Source: Gnetum montanum (lineage: Eukaryota > Streptophyta > Gnetopsida > Gnetales > Gnetaceae). From it: a stretch of DNA of 62,802 nt. Both the position numbers and the translations under genes were made by a program. The stretch is taken from positions 753,189 through 815,990 of the forward strand of contig MNCI01025588.1 in assembly GCA_015680685.1 (NCBI GenBank), read 5' to 3'. Shown here one piece after another: positions 48,297 through 59,699 of the stretch. The stretch's first letter is position 1. Every line of letters starts with the position of its first letter. The notes beneath the pieces were generated by a model. The model had not been told where the DNA came from, did not search any database, and saw only the letters and a list, made by a program, of their open reading frames with translations.

Positions 48297-50589
48297 TATG
48301 ATGATATAGGTTAATTAAAGCTGTATAACTACATTGCTCATTACAATGGAACTCATGACTTGAACTTCCAAAATAAAGTATATGTACATAATAAATACTA
48401 AATATAAAGATAAGTTGACAATCATTTTTAAAAAATTAAATTAATAATTTTTTTTTAAAAAATATGAACAAGTTGAATTAAATAAACAAATAAATACAAG
48501 TAGGGGGTTTTAGAGCATTATGCATAAAAAATAATTTAAACTTGCAATTTGTTAGATACAAGGCAAAAAGGTAACCAATTGAGCCTTGCTTTCATTGGTA
48601 TTTAAGAATACTATTAGTTGTATCATCTTCAAGAATGTTTAGCTGATTTTAGCTATTGATGTTGTAGGGCTTCCTAGAGGGTACTTGCATCCTTTTGCTT
48701 TATTGGTTACAATGTGGGGTTAGTGGCTTATTTAGAATGTAAAACTTAAACAATTTACAAACCAAAAGCCTCAATTAAAAAGTCCTAAAATTGTTAATGG
48801 AAAACAAATTAATTATTGTTAATGGTTCTTAATTCACTAATTTTTTTATGTATGATGCATTGGTTCCAGGTAGAGGGGTAAAGCTTAGTTGATGTTAGTT
48901 CAAACTTAATTTGCAGCATATATTTAAATCAAAACATGTTATATTGTTCATAGCCACTATCTTTTTCTTACCTAATCCTATTTATCCTTTCGCTAAACTC
49001 AAGGTCTATACCATAGATTCTCATCTAAGGGAAAGTTTTTTAAGATTAGTTATAAAGATGAAAACATGAGAAGACATCCCAAAATTGATGGGCCTTTCCT
49101 TTATGTTCTGTTGTAGTTTCACCTCTATTTAATCCTCTATTCCTTGTTTAAAAATTCAACACAATATTAACAGCATACATTACAGTTCATCCCACATAAT
49201 ATTGCCAAAATATGTTTAATTTAAATATTATTTTAATCATATCATGGCCAACTAAAAATGACATGCAGTTGAATCTACACTAGTTGAAACTCCATAGACA
49301 CAAATCATCCTCAACTAATTAACTTAAACATTGTTTCCCTGCAAGTTTACTATTCTGGTGCTAGGAATTTATTTTATGCTATCTCAAATGGATAGTCATG
49401 GCACAAGAAAGAAACACATGTAACTTATCTTCAAGGGCTTTTAACCTACATAACTTACAAATGTGCTCTTCTTGGGGGAGTTGAATCCATCTTCCGCTTT
49501 CAATTCTAAGATCATGAAAACTTAAGCAAAGCTTGCTAATAGAATTTCAATACTTGACTGAAATAGTAGCTAACCTACATTATTACTATTATGAGAAACT
49601 AGTGTTTCATATGTCCTAGGGACATAAGGACATGGGGGCATAGGGATTAGTTCCAAAATGCATTTAGGGATAGGATGGTTTTTTGGGATGCAATCGAGAC
49701 ATGATGAGAGATAGTTTTGCTTACATCAAATTATGTTTTAATCTACCAAAGATTCTTGATAAATTTGTTAAAGATTATGATTTGTGATATATTTCCAAGG
49801 TTTACCCTACAATTTGGACAATGAAACATTATGGAAGAAAGAAAATAGTTGTGCACAGTGCATAAATTGTGTTTCAAGATATTGCAGTGTAAAAAACCAC
49901 TTCTCCTTGAGTTTTTGCGTTAATGATTGCAATAGTCTTTCTGTGTGTTTGTGTGCATGTTTTGTTGACAACTTGTGTGTGTGCTTGTTTGGATTGTGGT
50001 TGAAATGGCTAAATGGAATAGTAATAAATTTGTTGATCAGATTTTTATATGCATTATGATTAAATATTTAAATACTTTATGCATAAGAAATATGATTTAA
50101 AATACATGCTAGGAATGTTTTAAAATAATAATAATAAATGATATATGGGAAAAAATATATTTTTTTGTTCTATTTCAACATAGATGCTAAGAAACAGAGG
50201 GCAATGCTCTAAGGTATGCCTCAAGAGCTAAAATAAGTATGTTAAGATGCAAAAGAATGCTTATATTGAGGAACATGACCTATGAATCAAGTTAAAGGAA
50301 CTTGACCCATGAATCAAGGATATTGTGTGCAAATACTGTAACTTTATATTTTATATTTTATTTTATTTTATCTAAATATGATGCATTGCTCTTTTTGGTT
50401 TAAAATAGTAGAGTATAAGTACCCTCTCCATGGCTTTAGAAAAGTCACATCATTGATGACCTAAAAAAGAAGGTGCTTTATTTGATTATGTATCTTGAAT
50501 TGCCCTTATCATGAATCTATTTGAAAACTCTTCCTTGCATCTTATGACATTTCTGAATGATAAAGAGATAGATATTATGCTAGAATGTT
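48297..50589. other. Intergenic AT-rich sequence
   Basis: No coding frame is convincing. A tRNA-like SINE trace (minus strand, ggctcaattggttacc) lies near 48540-48595. Otherwise nothing recognised. Confidence 0.4.
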
Positions 50590-50765
50590 TTGTAAATATC
50601 AAGAGGAATTGAACTTGAGATCTAGCAAAATCTAAATTCTGAAATATCAAAAATTGTTGATTTAGGAATTGAATCTGCAACCTATGAATATACATATTTT
50701 ATTAATTTTTTTAGAGTGATCATGAAGAGAATTGAACTCATGACCCATTGCTAAAAACAAAGAGA
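50590..50765 (-). repeat. Cluster of SINE B-box-like segments
   Basis: The minus strand has gagttcaattctc (about 50735), gattcaattccta (about 50670) and aagttcaattcctc (about 50600), each in a gggtcatgag- or agatctca-like context typical of tRNA-derived SINEs. Probably overlapping remnants of SINE copies. Confidence 0.4.
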
Positions 50766-50851
50766 GAGAGAGAACTTTAAAAAGAAAGAAAAGAATACAA
50801 ACAATCCCCAAAAGTTATAAGAAACAATCCATTATCCCTTATTTCACCTAC

Positions 50852-51773
50852 TGATGAGCGGCTAGGTACCCCTACGCCCAACCATATGAATCATGAGCGT
50901 TCACGCATGACTCGGTTGAAATCCGCAGACTGTAAGCACTTAACATACACCAGACTTCTAACCAGTGAAACCTTAGGTTAAAACGATTGTTGTCATCCTA
51001 ATCTCACTTGTGAGGTCCTGTTTACGATGGTTAAGTGAGACTAAGGCTAATGATTTTTATATCTTTTTAATTATCTTTTCAGTGACTAATTATCTTGGAA
51101 AATAAGGATAGAATATTAATTAATCTAAAATTATCTTAATCTAAATCTTAACTACTCCTAGCATAAGTATCTGGTTCCATCTTCTGAGCACATTCTGAGC
51201 ATCTCCTAACACTTCTGGGTTACCAGATGTTAAGCGTCACTAGGCTTACCAAGTGTTTGGGTTACGTTCGAGATGGTCGTACTTATGGCCTTAACGAACT
51301 ACGAATGAACAATAGCGATTGAAATTATAATAACGAAAACATAAGTAATTAAGAAGTAACTAATAAAGCATAAACAAGTAACTAATAAAGCATAAACATA
51401 TTAAACTATTAGATGCATGAAATAACTAAGTCCAAATGCTACAAGGAATGCTTGAATAGTTCATCTTTATTGCCGTCACGCCAATGGGCTCAGATACATC
51501 AACGCTCAAATAAAGATCCGATCACTTTTCTTACACCTGCTGCGGGCACTTGGAAAATATTCTATCTCTTGTGGGAACAAACTGCAAGAGCTTCGCTACA
51601 ACTACTCAAAAAGATGCCTAAATAAGGTGGAAGGCCCTCATATTTATAGGTTGGGAAGGGTGGCTGCGTAAACGGGGCCACGTCAATGTAGGGAGGCTAC
51701 GTCAACGGGCCCGCGTCAACGCGGCCGCGTATACGCGGCCCAGTCGACGCATTGACTTTATGACACTTCATCA
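50852..51773 (-). repeat. 3' LTR of element E
   Basis: 922 bp with TG...CA ends. On the plus strand: tctttattg poly(A) signal (tttatt 51466-51471), TATA box (tatttata 51641-51648), U3 block 51665-51756. Contains a 22-bp tandem pair at 51354-51397 (aagtaactaataaagcataa plus two). Confidence 0.93.
51641..51756 (-). promoter_or_regulatory. LTR promoter of E: cgtcaacg / cgtatacg words plus TATA
   Basis: The plus-strand text carries ccacgtcaatg, ctacgtcaacgg, cgcgtcaacgcgg, cgcgtatacgcgg and gtcgacgcattgac, a GC-rich island in AT-rich surroundings, next to the TATA box. Several words are self-complementary. The internal block at 55252-55350 repeats the cgttgacgggg and catatacg words. Confidence 0.65.
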
Positions 51774-51785
51774 TACCCCCACAAC
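51774..51785 (-). other. Polypurine tract of E
   Basis: taccccc acaac on the plus strand, the reverse of gttgtgggggta found in A and C, abutting the LTR. Confidence 0.88.
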
Positions 51786-52023
51786 TGAGCAAAAACTTGT
51801 CTTCGAGTTACTTTACAATTTGGAAGGTATGGATTCTTATTTACAACACACATAACTTAAACACATAAATGACACACACATGACACAACATCAATTTACC
51901 AAGTGCCTGAGTTACAGAGGGGAACAAATTACAAAAATGGCAGTGTTCAGAGACAAAATTGAACACCTCGCTGGTCCTGGAGCCTTTGCTGTGTAGGATG
52001 ATGCACAAAATTGCCGGAGAAGA

Positions 52024-54876
52024 TCACACTGTCCTTGGGGGTGGTGGTTCTGACGAACCTTCTCCAGCCTCTGGCCCATGCATTGGTGGCAGCATGGATG
52101 TCAGTAACCCCGCGGAAGCTACAACTTCTGGAGACAGCCAGAAAGTCTCCAAGAGAGCTCTCATTTTCTCTTCTTTGCTTTTGGGGTCGTTCATGGTCTA
52201 GGCGGCTTCTCCAATGTGTGCTAGAACTGGAACTTCCCAAGGGCAACGCAGCGCTAGGATGAGTTCTTTTAAATTGACAAACCAGGATTCAAACTGCTTG
52301 CGTTCGATATTGAACGCTTGGATTGATGCGTGTAGTTGCTGGTAGTCACTCATTCTTTGGGCCATGTCCTCCGCGACGGTACGTTGGACTTCAAAGCTTA
52401 TGCGGAGGACCTCGAGTTCTGCATTTTCTATTTCCAGTTTTTGTTTTGTTGCCTTGTGTGCCTAGAACTCACCCTCTTATAGGGAATACAAGGCGGCCAC
52501 TTGTTTTTCTAACTCTGACCACGGTCTCCTGGCTGTGAGCATAGCTAGGTTTGCATACCGAAGGTTGGCCAACTCCATGTATTCTATCATTTCTTCAATT
52601 TGCAGCTCATTTAGGTAGATTTCTGCTTTATTGAAGGCATTCAACCTATCGAAGATAGATGGCCATACATCGCCTCCCTCTCGGAGTTGCTGGAGCACTT
52701 GGTTCATCTGGGCTTTAGCAACTTGAATGGGCTTCTCGTTTACCTCCTTTTGCAATCCCACTTGGTCCCTGTAATGATTTTTAAATTTTTCAAATTTTAG
52801 GACCTTGTTCTTTCAAGCGGCAATTTTGATTGCAGACTTCTGTCGCAATGCCTGGACCTCCTCCATTGACAGATTCCGATTTTCAGTTGCCAACCTTCTT
52901 ATGTCTGCGTTCCCCCTGGCTAGCTCCTCCTACTGTTGGTGGATAAAATCCTTCATGTGTTCATTCTCTGCGCCAACATTATGTAGGCAATGAACTTCCG
53001 CGGTCAACTGCACGTTCTCTTTGTGAATCTTCGCCAAGTCCTTCTCTAAGTGAGACGCTTAGGCGTCTGCTATGGACTTGTCAAGGATTGTCGTCTCCTT
53101 AACATCCTCAACAATCTGAAGTTTAAGTTGAAGTTATTAAAAAGCTTCATCTCTGGTGATTTCACGGTTGAGGATGGTTGGATCGGCAAGTTGGGCTCTT
53201 AATTGGGCTACCTCCATTTTCAACCGTTGACAAGCGGCTTGAGCAGCTTCTAGTTGCCCTTCCAAAATAAGGCTCTTGCCCCTTGTCGAGAGTAGCTCCG
53301 ACTGGGTTGCAATGATGTTGTCCGGAAGATCGAAGACATCTAGCAGTGGTTGCCCAGTTCCCACCAATTGGTCCAACAATTCTTCATGTTGGGCTGCATC
53401 AATCTTGCTACGTGAAGTTCCAGCAGACACCTGTACATCTTGTAGTCCATGGATGTTTGGTACAGGTGTTGCCGGTGCATTGAGAACTATAGCTGTATCA
53501 GCAACCACTTTGGTTGTAACTTCTTGTCCTTGGTGTTGCATCACCAGGATTGTCGCCCCCTCACCATCTTCCAAGCATGCCGAGAAGGTAGCAGCATTCC
53601 CTGAGATTTCAGGGAATAACTGTTGGGTTGCAGTTGATACATCTTGGATGCTTGGATCTGTTCTGGTTGGCGTGGGTGCTCGGGCGGTAGAAAATATTGA
53701 CCCTGCCCTTTCAAGCAAGCTGATTGATTGAGCCACTTGTTCCAGGTGGCTCATGGCAGGGCAATAGACCGAAGGGTCTTCTCCTCCACCAGTCTTGCTA
53801 GATGGCTCTCGCTAACTCGAGAGCATTTCCTGGATCTCATGGATGTATTCTGTTGTGGTTTGCGAGCTCAACTGTGTTGTTTGTGCAGGTGGTGGAGGTG
53901 GTTGCTGCTCTTCTTCTGTCTGTGTGGCAGCATGAGTTTTGTCTTTCATCATCTCTCGCCACGAGGCAATTGGGATGCGCTAGATTATGTCGTTAGAATA
54001 TCGTGCTATCCTTGCTCGTTTGCACAACTTTTGGATTAGGCAGGGAAAGGGGAGAGCTCGTCTTCCATGTTCGTTCTTTGCAAACCTCTTTTCAATCTCT
54101 AAAAAAAATAGCTGTGGAAGACTCATGGGAAATTTCCCACTCAAGGCGGCACACGTTCGAGCAGAGAAGGCAATGATTTTGCTAGGTCTTACCGTTGGAT
54201 TCAAATAGTAAGACGTGATCTTTGAGTAGACTCTCTCCACCATGGTCAAGGAGCCGAATTCCTTGCGCTCTACCCCATAGCACTGTCTGGTCCATTGCGC
54301 CTTTACCTCTTGATCAACCTGTTTTAGAATTTCTACCACATATGCCCCAGTTTCAGGAAACCCCAGAGCTTGCGCTATTGCTTCTGAAGCGCAAGAGACA
54401 TAAATGTCTTTGATTGTTACTCTTGACCCTGGCTGTCAATTCTTTTAGAAGAGATAAGTTTTTCCTAAGTACCACTCACCACTGGTTGTAATGATTGGCC
54501 ACATCGGAGAGTTCTACAATTGAAGCCTCATGTCTTCTGATGTGTTCTCAAGGAATGGTCCAAAATTTAACTCTTGGAGGATTGTCCATTGCACCTCGCG
54601 TGGCGTGATAGCATCAAGGCAGGCTTGGGTCAAGGTGACCTCAAGCCATGGTGCTATCCTAGGAGTCTCATCCATTAGTGATTGCATGATGGGAATCTCC
54701 TCTTCGGGAATCTGGTGAACAGATTCCATGTTAGGTCGTTCGCAGAAGGGCCCAGTTGCATGAGAGCCCTCCGCATACTCTGGTAGTTGCACACCTCGTC
54801 CCCTTCCCGTACATGGGCGCTTGTCCCTTGGTTGTGATGGTCCTTCATCCCTTGGGTGCCTCGATGTGGGTGCCAT
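52024..54876 (-). pseudogene. ORF3 of element E, one frame with nonsense codons
   Basis: From ATG (54876) to TGA (52024) the same frame is kept for 951 codons, broken by about 13 stops and no net frameshift. N-terminus MAPTSRHPRDEGPSQPRDKR, then a segment ending SPMWPIITTSGEWYLGKTYL; the plant-transposon-protein-like segment near 54000-54180 (EIEKRFAKNEHGRRALPFPC); a Gln/Pro linker near 53890-53920; then long coiled coil (53750-52200) with ELDQLVG-like, LQKEVNEKPIQVAKAQMNQV and MAQRMSDYQQLHASIQAFN; an acidic/Pro tail ends at PPPPRTV. No signal peptide or membrane segment. The product is unknown, in the place of the Athila env-like ORF. Preceded by an intron and internal promoter. Confidence 0.8.
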
Positions 54877-55097
54877 CTACAAGCAAACATAACTATCCGT
54901 TAGACCGTTCATAAGTAACTGAAGATGGTCCGTATATACTTTCTTAGTTTGACCAGGTTATGTTAATGGCACAGGCACACTGTTAAGTCTCCCAGAGTGT
55001 TAATTTAGGGGTTATGGCCAATTTTTTTGTAATTAACAACTAATTAATTAATTAATTAATTACATAAGGGCACCACCCCCCACGACTGAGAGCATAC
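54877..55097 (-). other. Predicted 5'-UTR intron before ORF3 of E
   Basis: On the minus strand, donor CGGAG|GTATGCTCT and acceptor TTGCTTGTAG directly before ATG. 221 bp; contains a ttaa-type microsatellite (about 55042-55062). Donor and the next 20 bases align with those of C. Confidence 0.6.
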
Positions 55098-55243
55098 CTC
55101 CGGTTGCGTAAAAAGGGGCAAGGACAGGTTGATGTGGACATGCGATGGAATGTAGGTGCGTTGGGAAGGGTTAGGTAGAAAAAACGATAAAAACTCCCCT
55201 CAATTTGGACTCCAAATGATGAAAAATGTAAAGTGCATCGAGG

Positions 55244-55350
55244 TATATATAGGGGTTGGGCGCTGCGTTGACGGGGCTGCATATACGCAGCCACGTATAT
55301 GCAGGCGCTGCATATACGGGGCCTCGTATACACAGCACTATTCAACTGTA
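55244..55350 (-). promoter_or_regulatory. Candidate internal promoter for ORF3 in E
   Basis: TATA box tatatata (55244-55251). Upstream in minus sense (55252-55350) is a GC-rich block: plus-strand words gcgctgcgttgacgggg, gctgcatatacgcagcc, acgtatatgcag, gcgctgcatatacgggg and gcctcgtatacac. The TATA-to-donor distance is about 154 bases (about 138 in C). Confidence 0.58.
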
Positions 55351-56103
55351 GACCAGCGTTGACCAAACCATAAAACACTTGAAATGAAAAATTTGAAAGC
55401 CCAAATTGAGGTGATTAAAGCACGAGAAAGGCCCGGTCATGGTTGAGGAAAAAAGGAAGGGAATGAAGTGTGAAAAAGAGACAAAATTGGAGAATGGGGG
55501 TCAAAAAGAACTCTTGCAAGCATGAACTCGAACGATGGGACACTGAAAACAAGCAACCAAGGAATCCAAAGGATAGGAGGCTTAACAGGCAGAACCAGGA
55601 ATACGTAGGTGGGTCCTCCCCATAGTAGGAAACAACCTTTGTAGCCCCTACATACCCTCAACACTAGGGTTCGCGGGCTCGGGTGCCGATAATTGGCGTT
55701 GACCTGTGAAGACTCCAAACCAAGAGAACCTGCCAAGGCATGAGAGACCAATGGAAAACATGATGAATACACAAAGCATAAAAAGGGTAGTGAGGTGAGT
55801 ACAGAGAGAAGAGGGAATAGAGGGAGAGGAGAGAATGGAAATTCTGAGTGTCGGCCACATGAAACTCCATGTGAGATCATGGTTAAGTGACTTGGTAGAA
55901 CCTTTCCTGAGGCTAGACCCAAAACCATCCATGAACAGTGACCTCACAGCAATAAACGAAGGCCTGACTATCCCCCAAGGGAACAAGAATGACCCCATAG
56001 AGAACCACCACTCCAGAAAACGTGAGAAGAAGGAAGTGAAATGGGAAAAAGTTAGAGGGGACCAAGGAGGTCCCATAACCAGTGCATGTGGCCCGTGAGA
56101 GGC

Positions 56104-56320
56104 GATCTAAGGGGTGTGCTTTGAATTTCCACTGTGATGTGTTTTTGTTTGTTTTTTTTCTCTTGTGCGGGGGAATCACACCATGTGAAGACCCATGTGT
56201 GGGTGCATGCATATGACCAAGGGGTGTGCTTTGAATTCTCAGTTTATTTTTTTTTGTTTTTATTTTTTTCTTTTTCTTTTGAATTTTTCAGTGAGGACCA
56301 CACCATGCAAGGTCGAACTG
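56104..56320 (-). repeat. Two copies of the conserved spacer block in E
   Basis: aggggtgtgctttgaattt near 56109 and aggggtgtgctttgaattc near 56219 (plus strand), each followed by T-rich text and then an accatg(c/t)-containing word. Period about 110 bp. C has the same pair, A a single copy. Confidence 0.75.
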
Positions 56321-56714
56321 CCTAAAAGCTTCCGTGGAGAGAGACTTGGAGTGGTAGGAAATTCGTAAGGACACACCAGCAACCTAGGGAACATAACAAA
56401 ACAATGAATAAAGCATTCCCCTTGAAGTCACACCTGATTCAAACCAGTGGGCCATCCCTTAGTTGGGGAACTACAAAAGTCACACATTCATTAAAATGTT
56501 TGTTAAGTGAAGGGGTTGCATGTTTGCGACAAAAGGAAAACCATGAAATGGTGAATAGGTGGATGACGTGGACTCACTCTCGAGTTTATGAAGTGAAAAC
56601 GACATAAAATCCAGGGACAACCATGCAATGGCGGGAGCTAGATAATGAGGAAGACTATTATAGTACCCATCGTAATGAAAAATGACTGCGCCAAACAATA
56701 TGACGACAAAATGT

Positions 56715-56845
56715 AAACAAAAAACATGAAAAATGGAAAACAAAAAAGTGTAAAACAAAAAGCGGAAAACAAAGAAGTGTAAAACAAAAAGAGTAAGATA
56801 AAAAAGTGGAAAACAAAAAAGCGTAAAACAAAAAATGATAAAATG
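56715..56845. repeat. A-rich short tandem array
   Basis: Units of about 16-17 bp of the type gtaaaacaaaaaagtg / ggaaaacaaaaaagcg repeat about eight times. Lies just after the pol stop in element sense, where A and C have T-rich (same-sense) text. Confidence 0.8.
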
Positions 56846-56867
56846 GTAAGGGGTGCAGTGAAATGGA

Positions 56868-58270
56868 TTAGCAGGGATGAGTGTCTCCCCCATGACTAGG
56901 TGGAAAGGAGGAGATGCGAAAGATGGAGTGTGGATGACTGGTTGATGACAAGGTGATGACACTGGTTGTGTGGAGCTCATAGAAAGGTTTGAGTTGTTAA
57001 CGGTTGACTAACTATGTTCTGGTGGGATCCCTAGGTTTGTGGATGAGCAAGGCCCCAGATGGGAAGGTTTCAGAGATAATATAAGGTCCCTTCCATAGTG
57101 TCTGAAACTTTGTTGGTTGGGATACATGTGAGGGGTTCCAATACAATACCTTGTCTCCACATTGAAATGTGACATTTTGAATCCTAAGATCATGTTGTTT
57201 CTTGTTATAGGCCTTGTGGGTTTCATTGGAAAATAGGGCCACTAATCGGTTCTTATCTAGCACACTTAAATTGATTAATCGTTCTCATTGTGCTAGCGGT
57301 AGGTCAAGACCGAGGTCACAGGCGGTGGATAGTGTCCAAAGTTATGCTTAGATTGGAAGTGTTGGAAACTTCCCATACACTAACTCATAGGGAGAGTACC
57401 CTACAGGAAGTTTCCAAGTGGAGCGATAGGACCATAAGGCATTGTTGAGCTTGGTACTCCAATCTCTCCTATATTTGCTAATGGTTCAGGTAAGGATCTT
57501 AGTGATCTCCCTATTGGTGACTTCGGCTTACCCATTGGCTTGGGGGTGATAGGGTGTTGTGAATTTATATGTTACCCCTAAGCATTGCATGAGTTTTCGA
57601 AAACTGACACCCATGAAGTGAGTCCCATTGTTAGAAATGAGTGTGCGTGGCACTCCAAACCTGGTTATGATTTGTTGTTGAACAAATCGTGTGGCGGTGT
57701 TGGAAGAATAGTCGACGATGGCTGCCACTTCTGCCCACTTTGTACAGTAGTCCACAGTAACGATGATGTATGCTTTTCTGTTTGACAAGGGGGTGATGGG
57801 CCCCATGAAGTCAATAGCCCAGATGTTGAAGGGCTTTAGTGGCTGGATCCACTATTGAGGTCCCTCCAACTATGTCGTCATCCCATCATCTCTTTGGCGT
57901 CGTTCGTAGGAGCGGGCGAACCATTGTGCGTCCTTGAAAAGTGTCAGACAATAATACCCTATAAATAGGATTTTAATGGCCATTCAGCATCCAGCATAGT
58001 GGCCCTCACAAGGGCCCTCGTGAGCATCTTGGAGGACACACAGTGTATCGTCATCAGGGAAACACCATCGAACCAAGCTGTCTGTGCACACCTTGTAGAG
58101 GTGGCCATTGATTTCCATGAAATGCTTGGCCTTATGGAGAAATTGCTATTTCTGCTGATGGTTCCACTCCTTTGGCAGCTTCTGGGTTGTAAGGTAGGTG
58201 AGGATGCCGTTGAACTAAGGAGATTCCTTTGGTGCTTGAGGATCAACAGTGCCTGTGAAGAGGAGTTCAT
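56868..58270 (-). pseudogene. Integrase of element E
   Basis: Zinc-binding HHCC region near 57900-58030: both His-side residues are recognisable but the Cys pair reads YERRQ instead of CxxC. Core: IDFMGPITP (57790-57815) keeps the first Asp; ISNNGTHF near 57625-57645 has Asn for the second Asp; the AEVTNREI near 57510-57530 keeps Glu. C-terminal part 57263-57012 with GDKVLYWNPSHVSQPTKF. Cannot be catalytically active. Confidence 0.85.
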
Positions 58271-58289
58271 CTAGAAACTGGTCAGATAA

Positions 58290-59640
58290 GGGCTCCTCCT
58301 CTTCTGTGTCGTCCCATCATAACCAGGATAAGTGGTCAGTGACCATATTCTCAGTCCCCTTTCTGTCTACCATTGTAAGATCAAGCTCCTGAAGAATCAC
58401 CAGCCATCGGATTATGCAGGGGCTCATCGTTGGTTTGTTCATCAGGAACTGGATAGCATTGTGGTCAGTGTGTACAAACACCTCATATCCGAGCACATAG
58501 TGCTGGAATTTGTCCAAGGTGAACACCACCGCTATCAATTCCTTCTCGGTGGTGGTATAGTTCAGTTGAGCACCCACAATGCTACGACTTGCACAGTGGA
58601 TATAATATGGACGTTTCTGATCGTCACATTATGTAAGCACGACTCCCAAGATGTAGTTGGAGGCATCTATCATAATGTGAAAGGGTCTGGACCAATCTGG
58701 TACCTGTAGAACTGGAGCTTCTATGAGTTTCTGTTTCAGCTCTTGGAATGCAGACTCGCATTCCTTGGTCTAGATGAACGAAGCATCCTTCTTTGTAAGC
58801 TCTACCAACGGCAGAGCAATCTTCGAGAAGTGCTCAATGAAACGTTGGTAGTAACCAGTGTGTCCAAGGAATGACTGCATATCTTTGACAGTACTTGGTT
58901 GGCTGGTAATTCCTTGGATGACCCTAATCTTTTCAGGGTCTATGCTGATCCCTATTGATGAGATGCGATGCCCCAACACAATGCCCTCTTGGACCATCAA
59001 ATGGCTCTTTTGCCAATTGAGCCATAGATTGGTGTCTACACACCTCTTTAGAACCTGCTCTAAATGGTCCAAAGCTTGCTCGAACATGGCACCATAGGTG
59101 GAGAAGTCGTCCATGAAGACCTCTACACCATTGCCGATCTGTTGCTAGAAGATGCTTAGGACAAGGCGTTGGAACGTCGTAGGCGCATTGCATAGGCCAA
59201 AGGGCATCTTATTATATGTAAAAGTCCCCCATGGACTCGTGAAGGTCATTTTGGCTTGGTCCTCTGGTGCTATTTGGATGTGGTTATAACCACTATAACC
59301 ATCCAAAAAACTGTAATATTGGTGTCTTGCGATTGTGTCCAACACCTGGTCCACAAATGGGAGTGGGAAGTGGTCCTTGAAGGTCACCATGTTGAGCAAC
59401 CAAAAATCAATACAGAACCTCCACTTGCCATCTTTCTTGGGTACGATAACGAGTGGGCTAACCCATTAGCTATTGGCGACAGAATAGATGAATCCCACCT
59501 TAAGAAATTGTTCAATTTCATCTTTTACAACTTGCTTCAATTTGGGGTTCAACCGTCTTTGTGGCTGTCATCGTGGCTTCATGGAAGGGTCAAGATAGAT
59601 CTGGTGTTGGCAGATCCTGGGATCAACTTCAGTCAACTCA
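58290..59640 (-). pseudogene. Reverse transcriptase and RNase H of element E
   Basis: RT: MLNMVTFKDHFPLPFVDQVL, YYSFLDGYSGYNHIQIAPED, FGLCNAPTTFQRL, and catalytic VEVFMDDFSTYG near 59095-59130 with both Asp kept. Thumb/connection: GHRISSIGISIDPEKIRV and FLGHTGYYQRFI. RNase H 58577-58317: TTEKEL, VHTDHNAIQFL. Stops at several Gln/Trp codons. Confidence 0.88.
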
Positions 59641-59699
59641 GGATAGGACTATGCAAATGCAGCAACCCATTTGTTTACCATCACTAGCAATTTCTTTTT

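Larger units (their letters stand above)
55351..56867 (-). other. pol-ORF3 spacer of E
   Basis: Contains the duplicated ttcaaagcacacccctt block (56104-56320) and an A-rich tandem array on the plus strand (56715-56845). Overlapping open stretches (55437-56212) on the minus strand are not conserved in C and are not called. Confidence 0.55.

Noticed and set aside
53276-53731. 151-codon open frame on the plus strand
   Set aside because: Antisense to the conserved ORF3 coiled-coil region of E; no domain and not conserved in A or C.
55437-56212. Overlapping 99-163-codon frames on the minus strand in the E spacer
   Set aside because: They overlap in several frames, have no recognisable domain and do not correspond to frames in the C spacer.
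56480-56980. 166-codon hydrophobic frame on the minus strand
   Set aside because: Its Phe/Leu-rich run is simply the translation of the A/T-rich tandem array; off frame with pol and absent in C.
59256-59687. 143-codon open frame on the plus strand
   Set aside because: Antisense shadow of the E reverse transcriptase.
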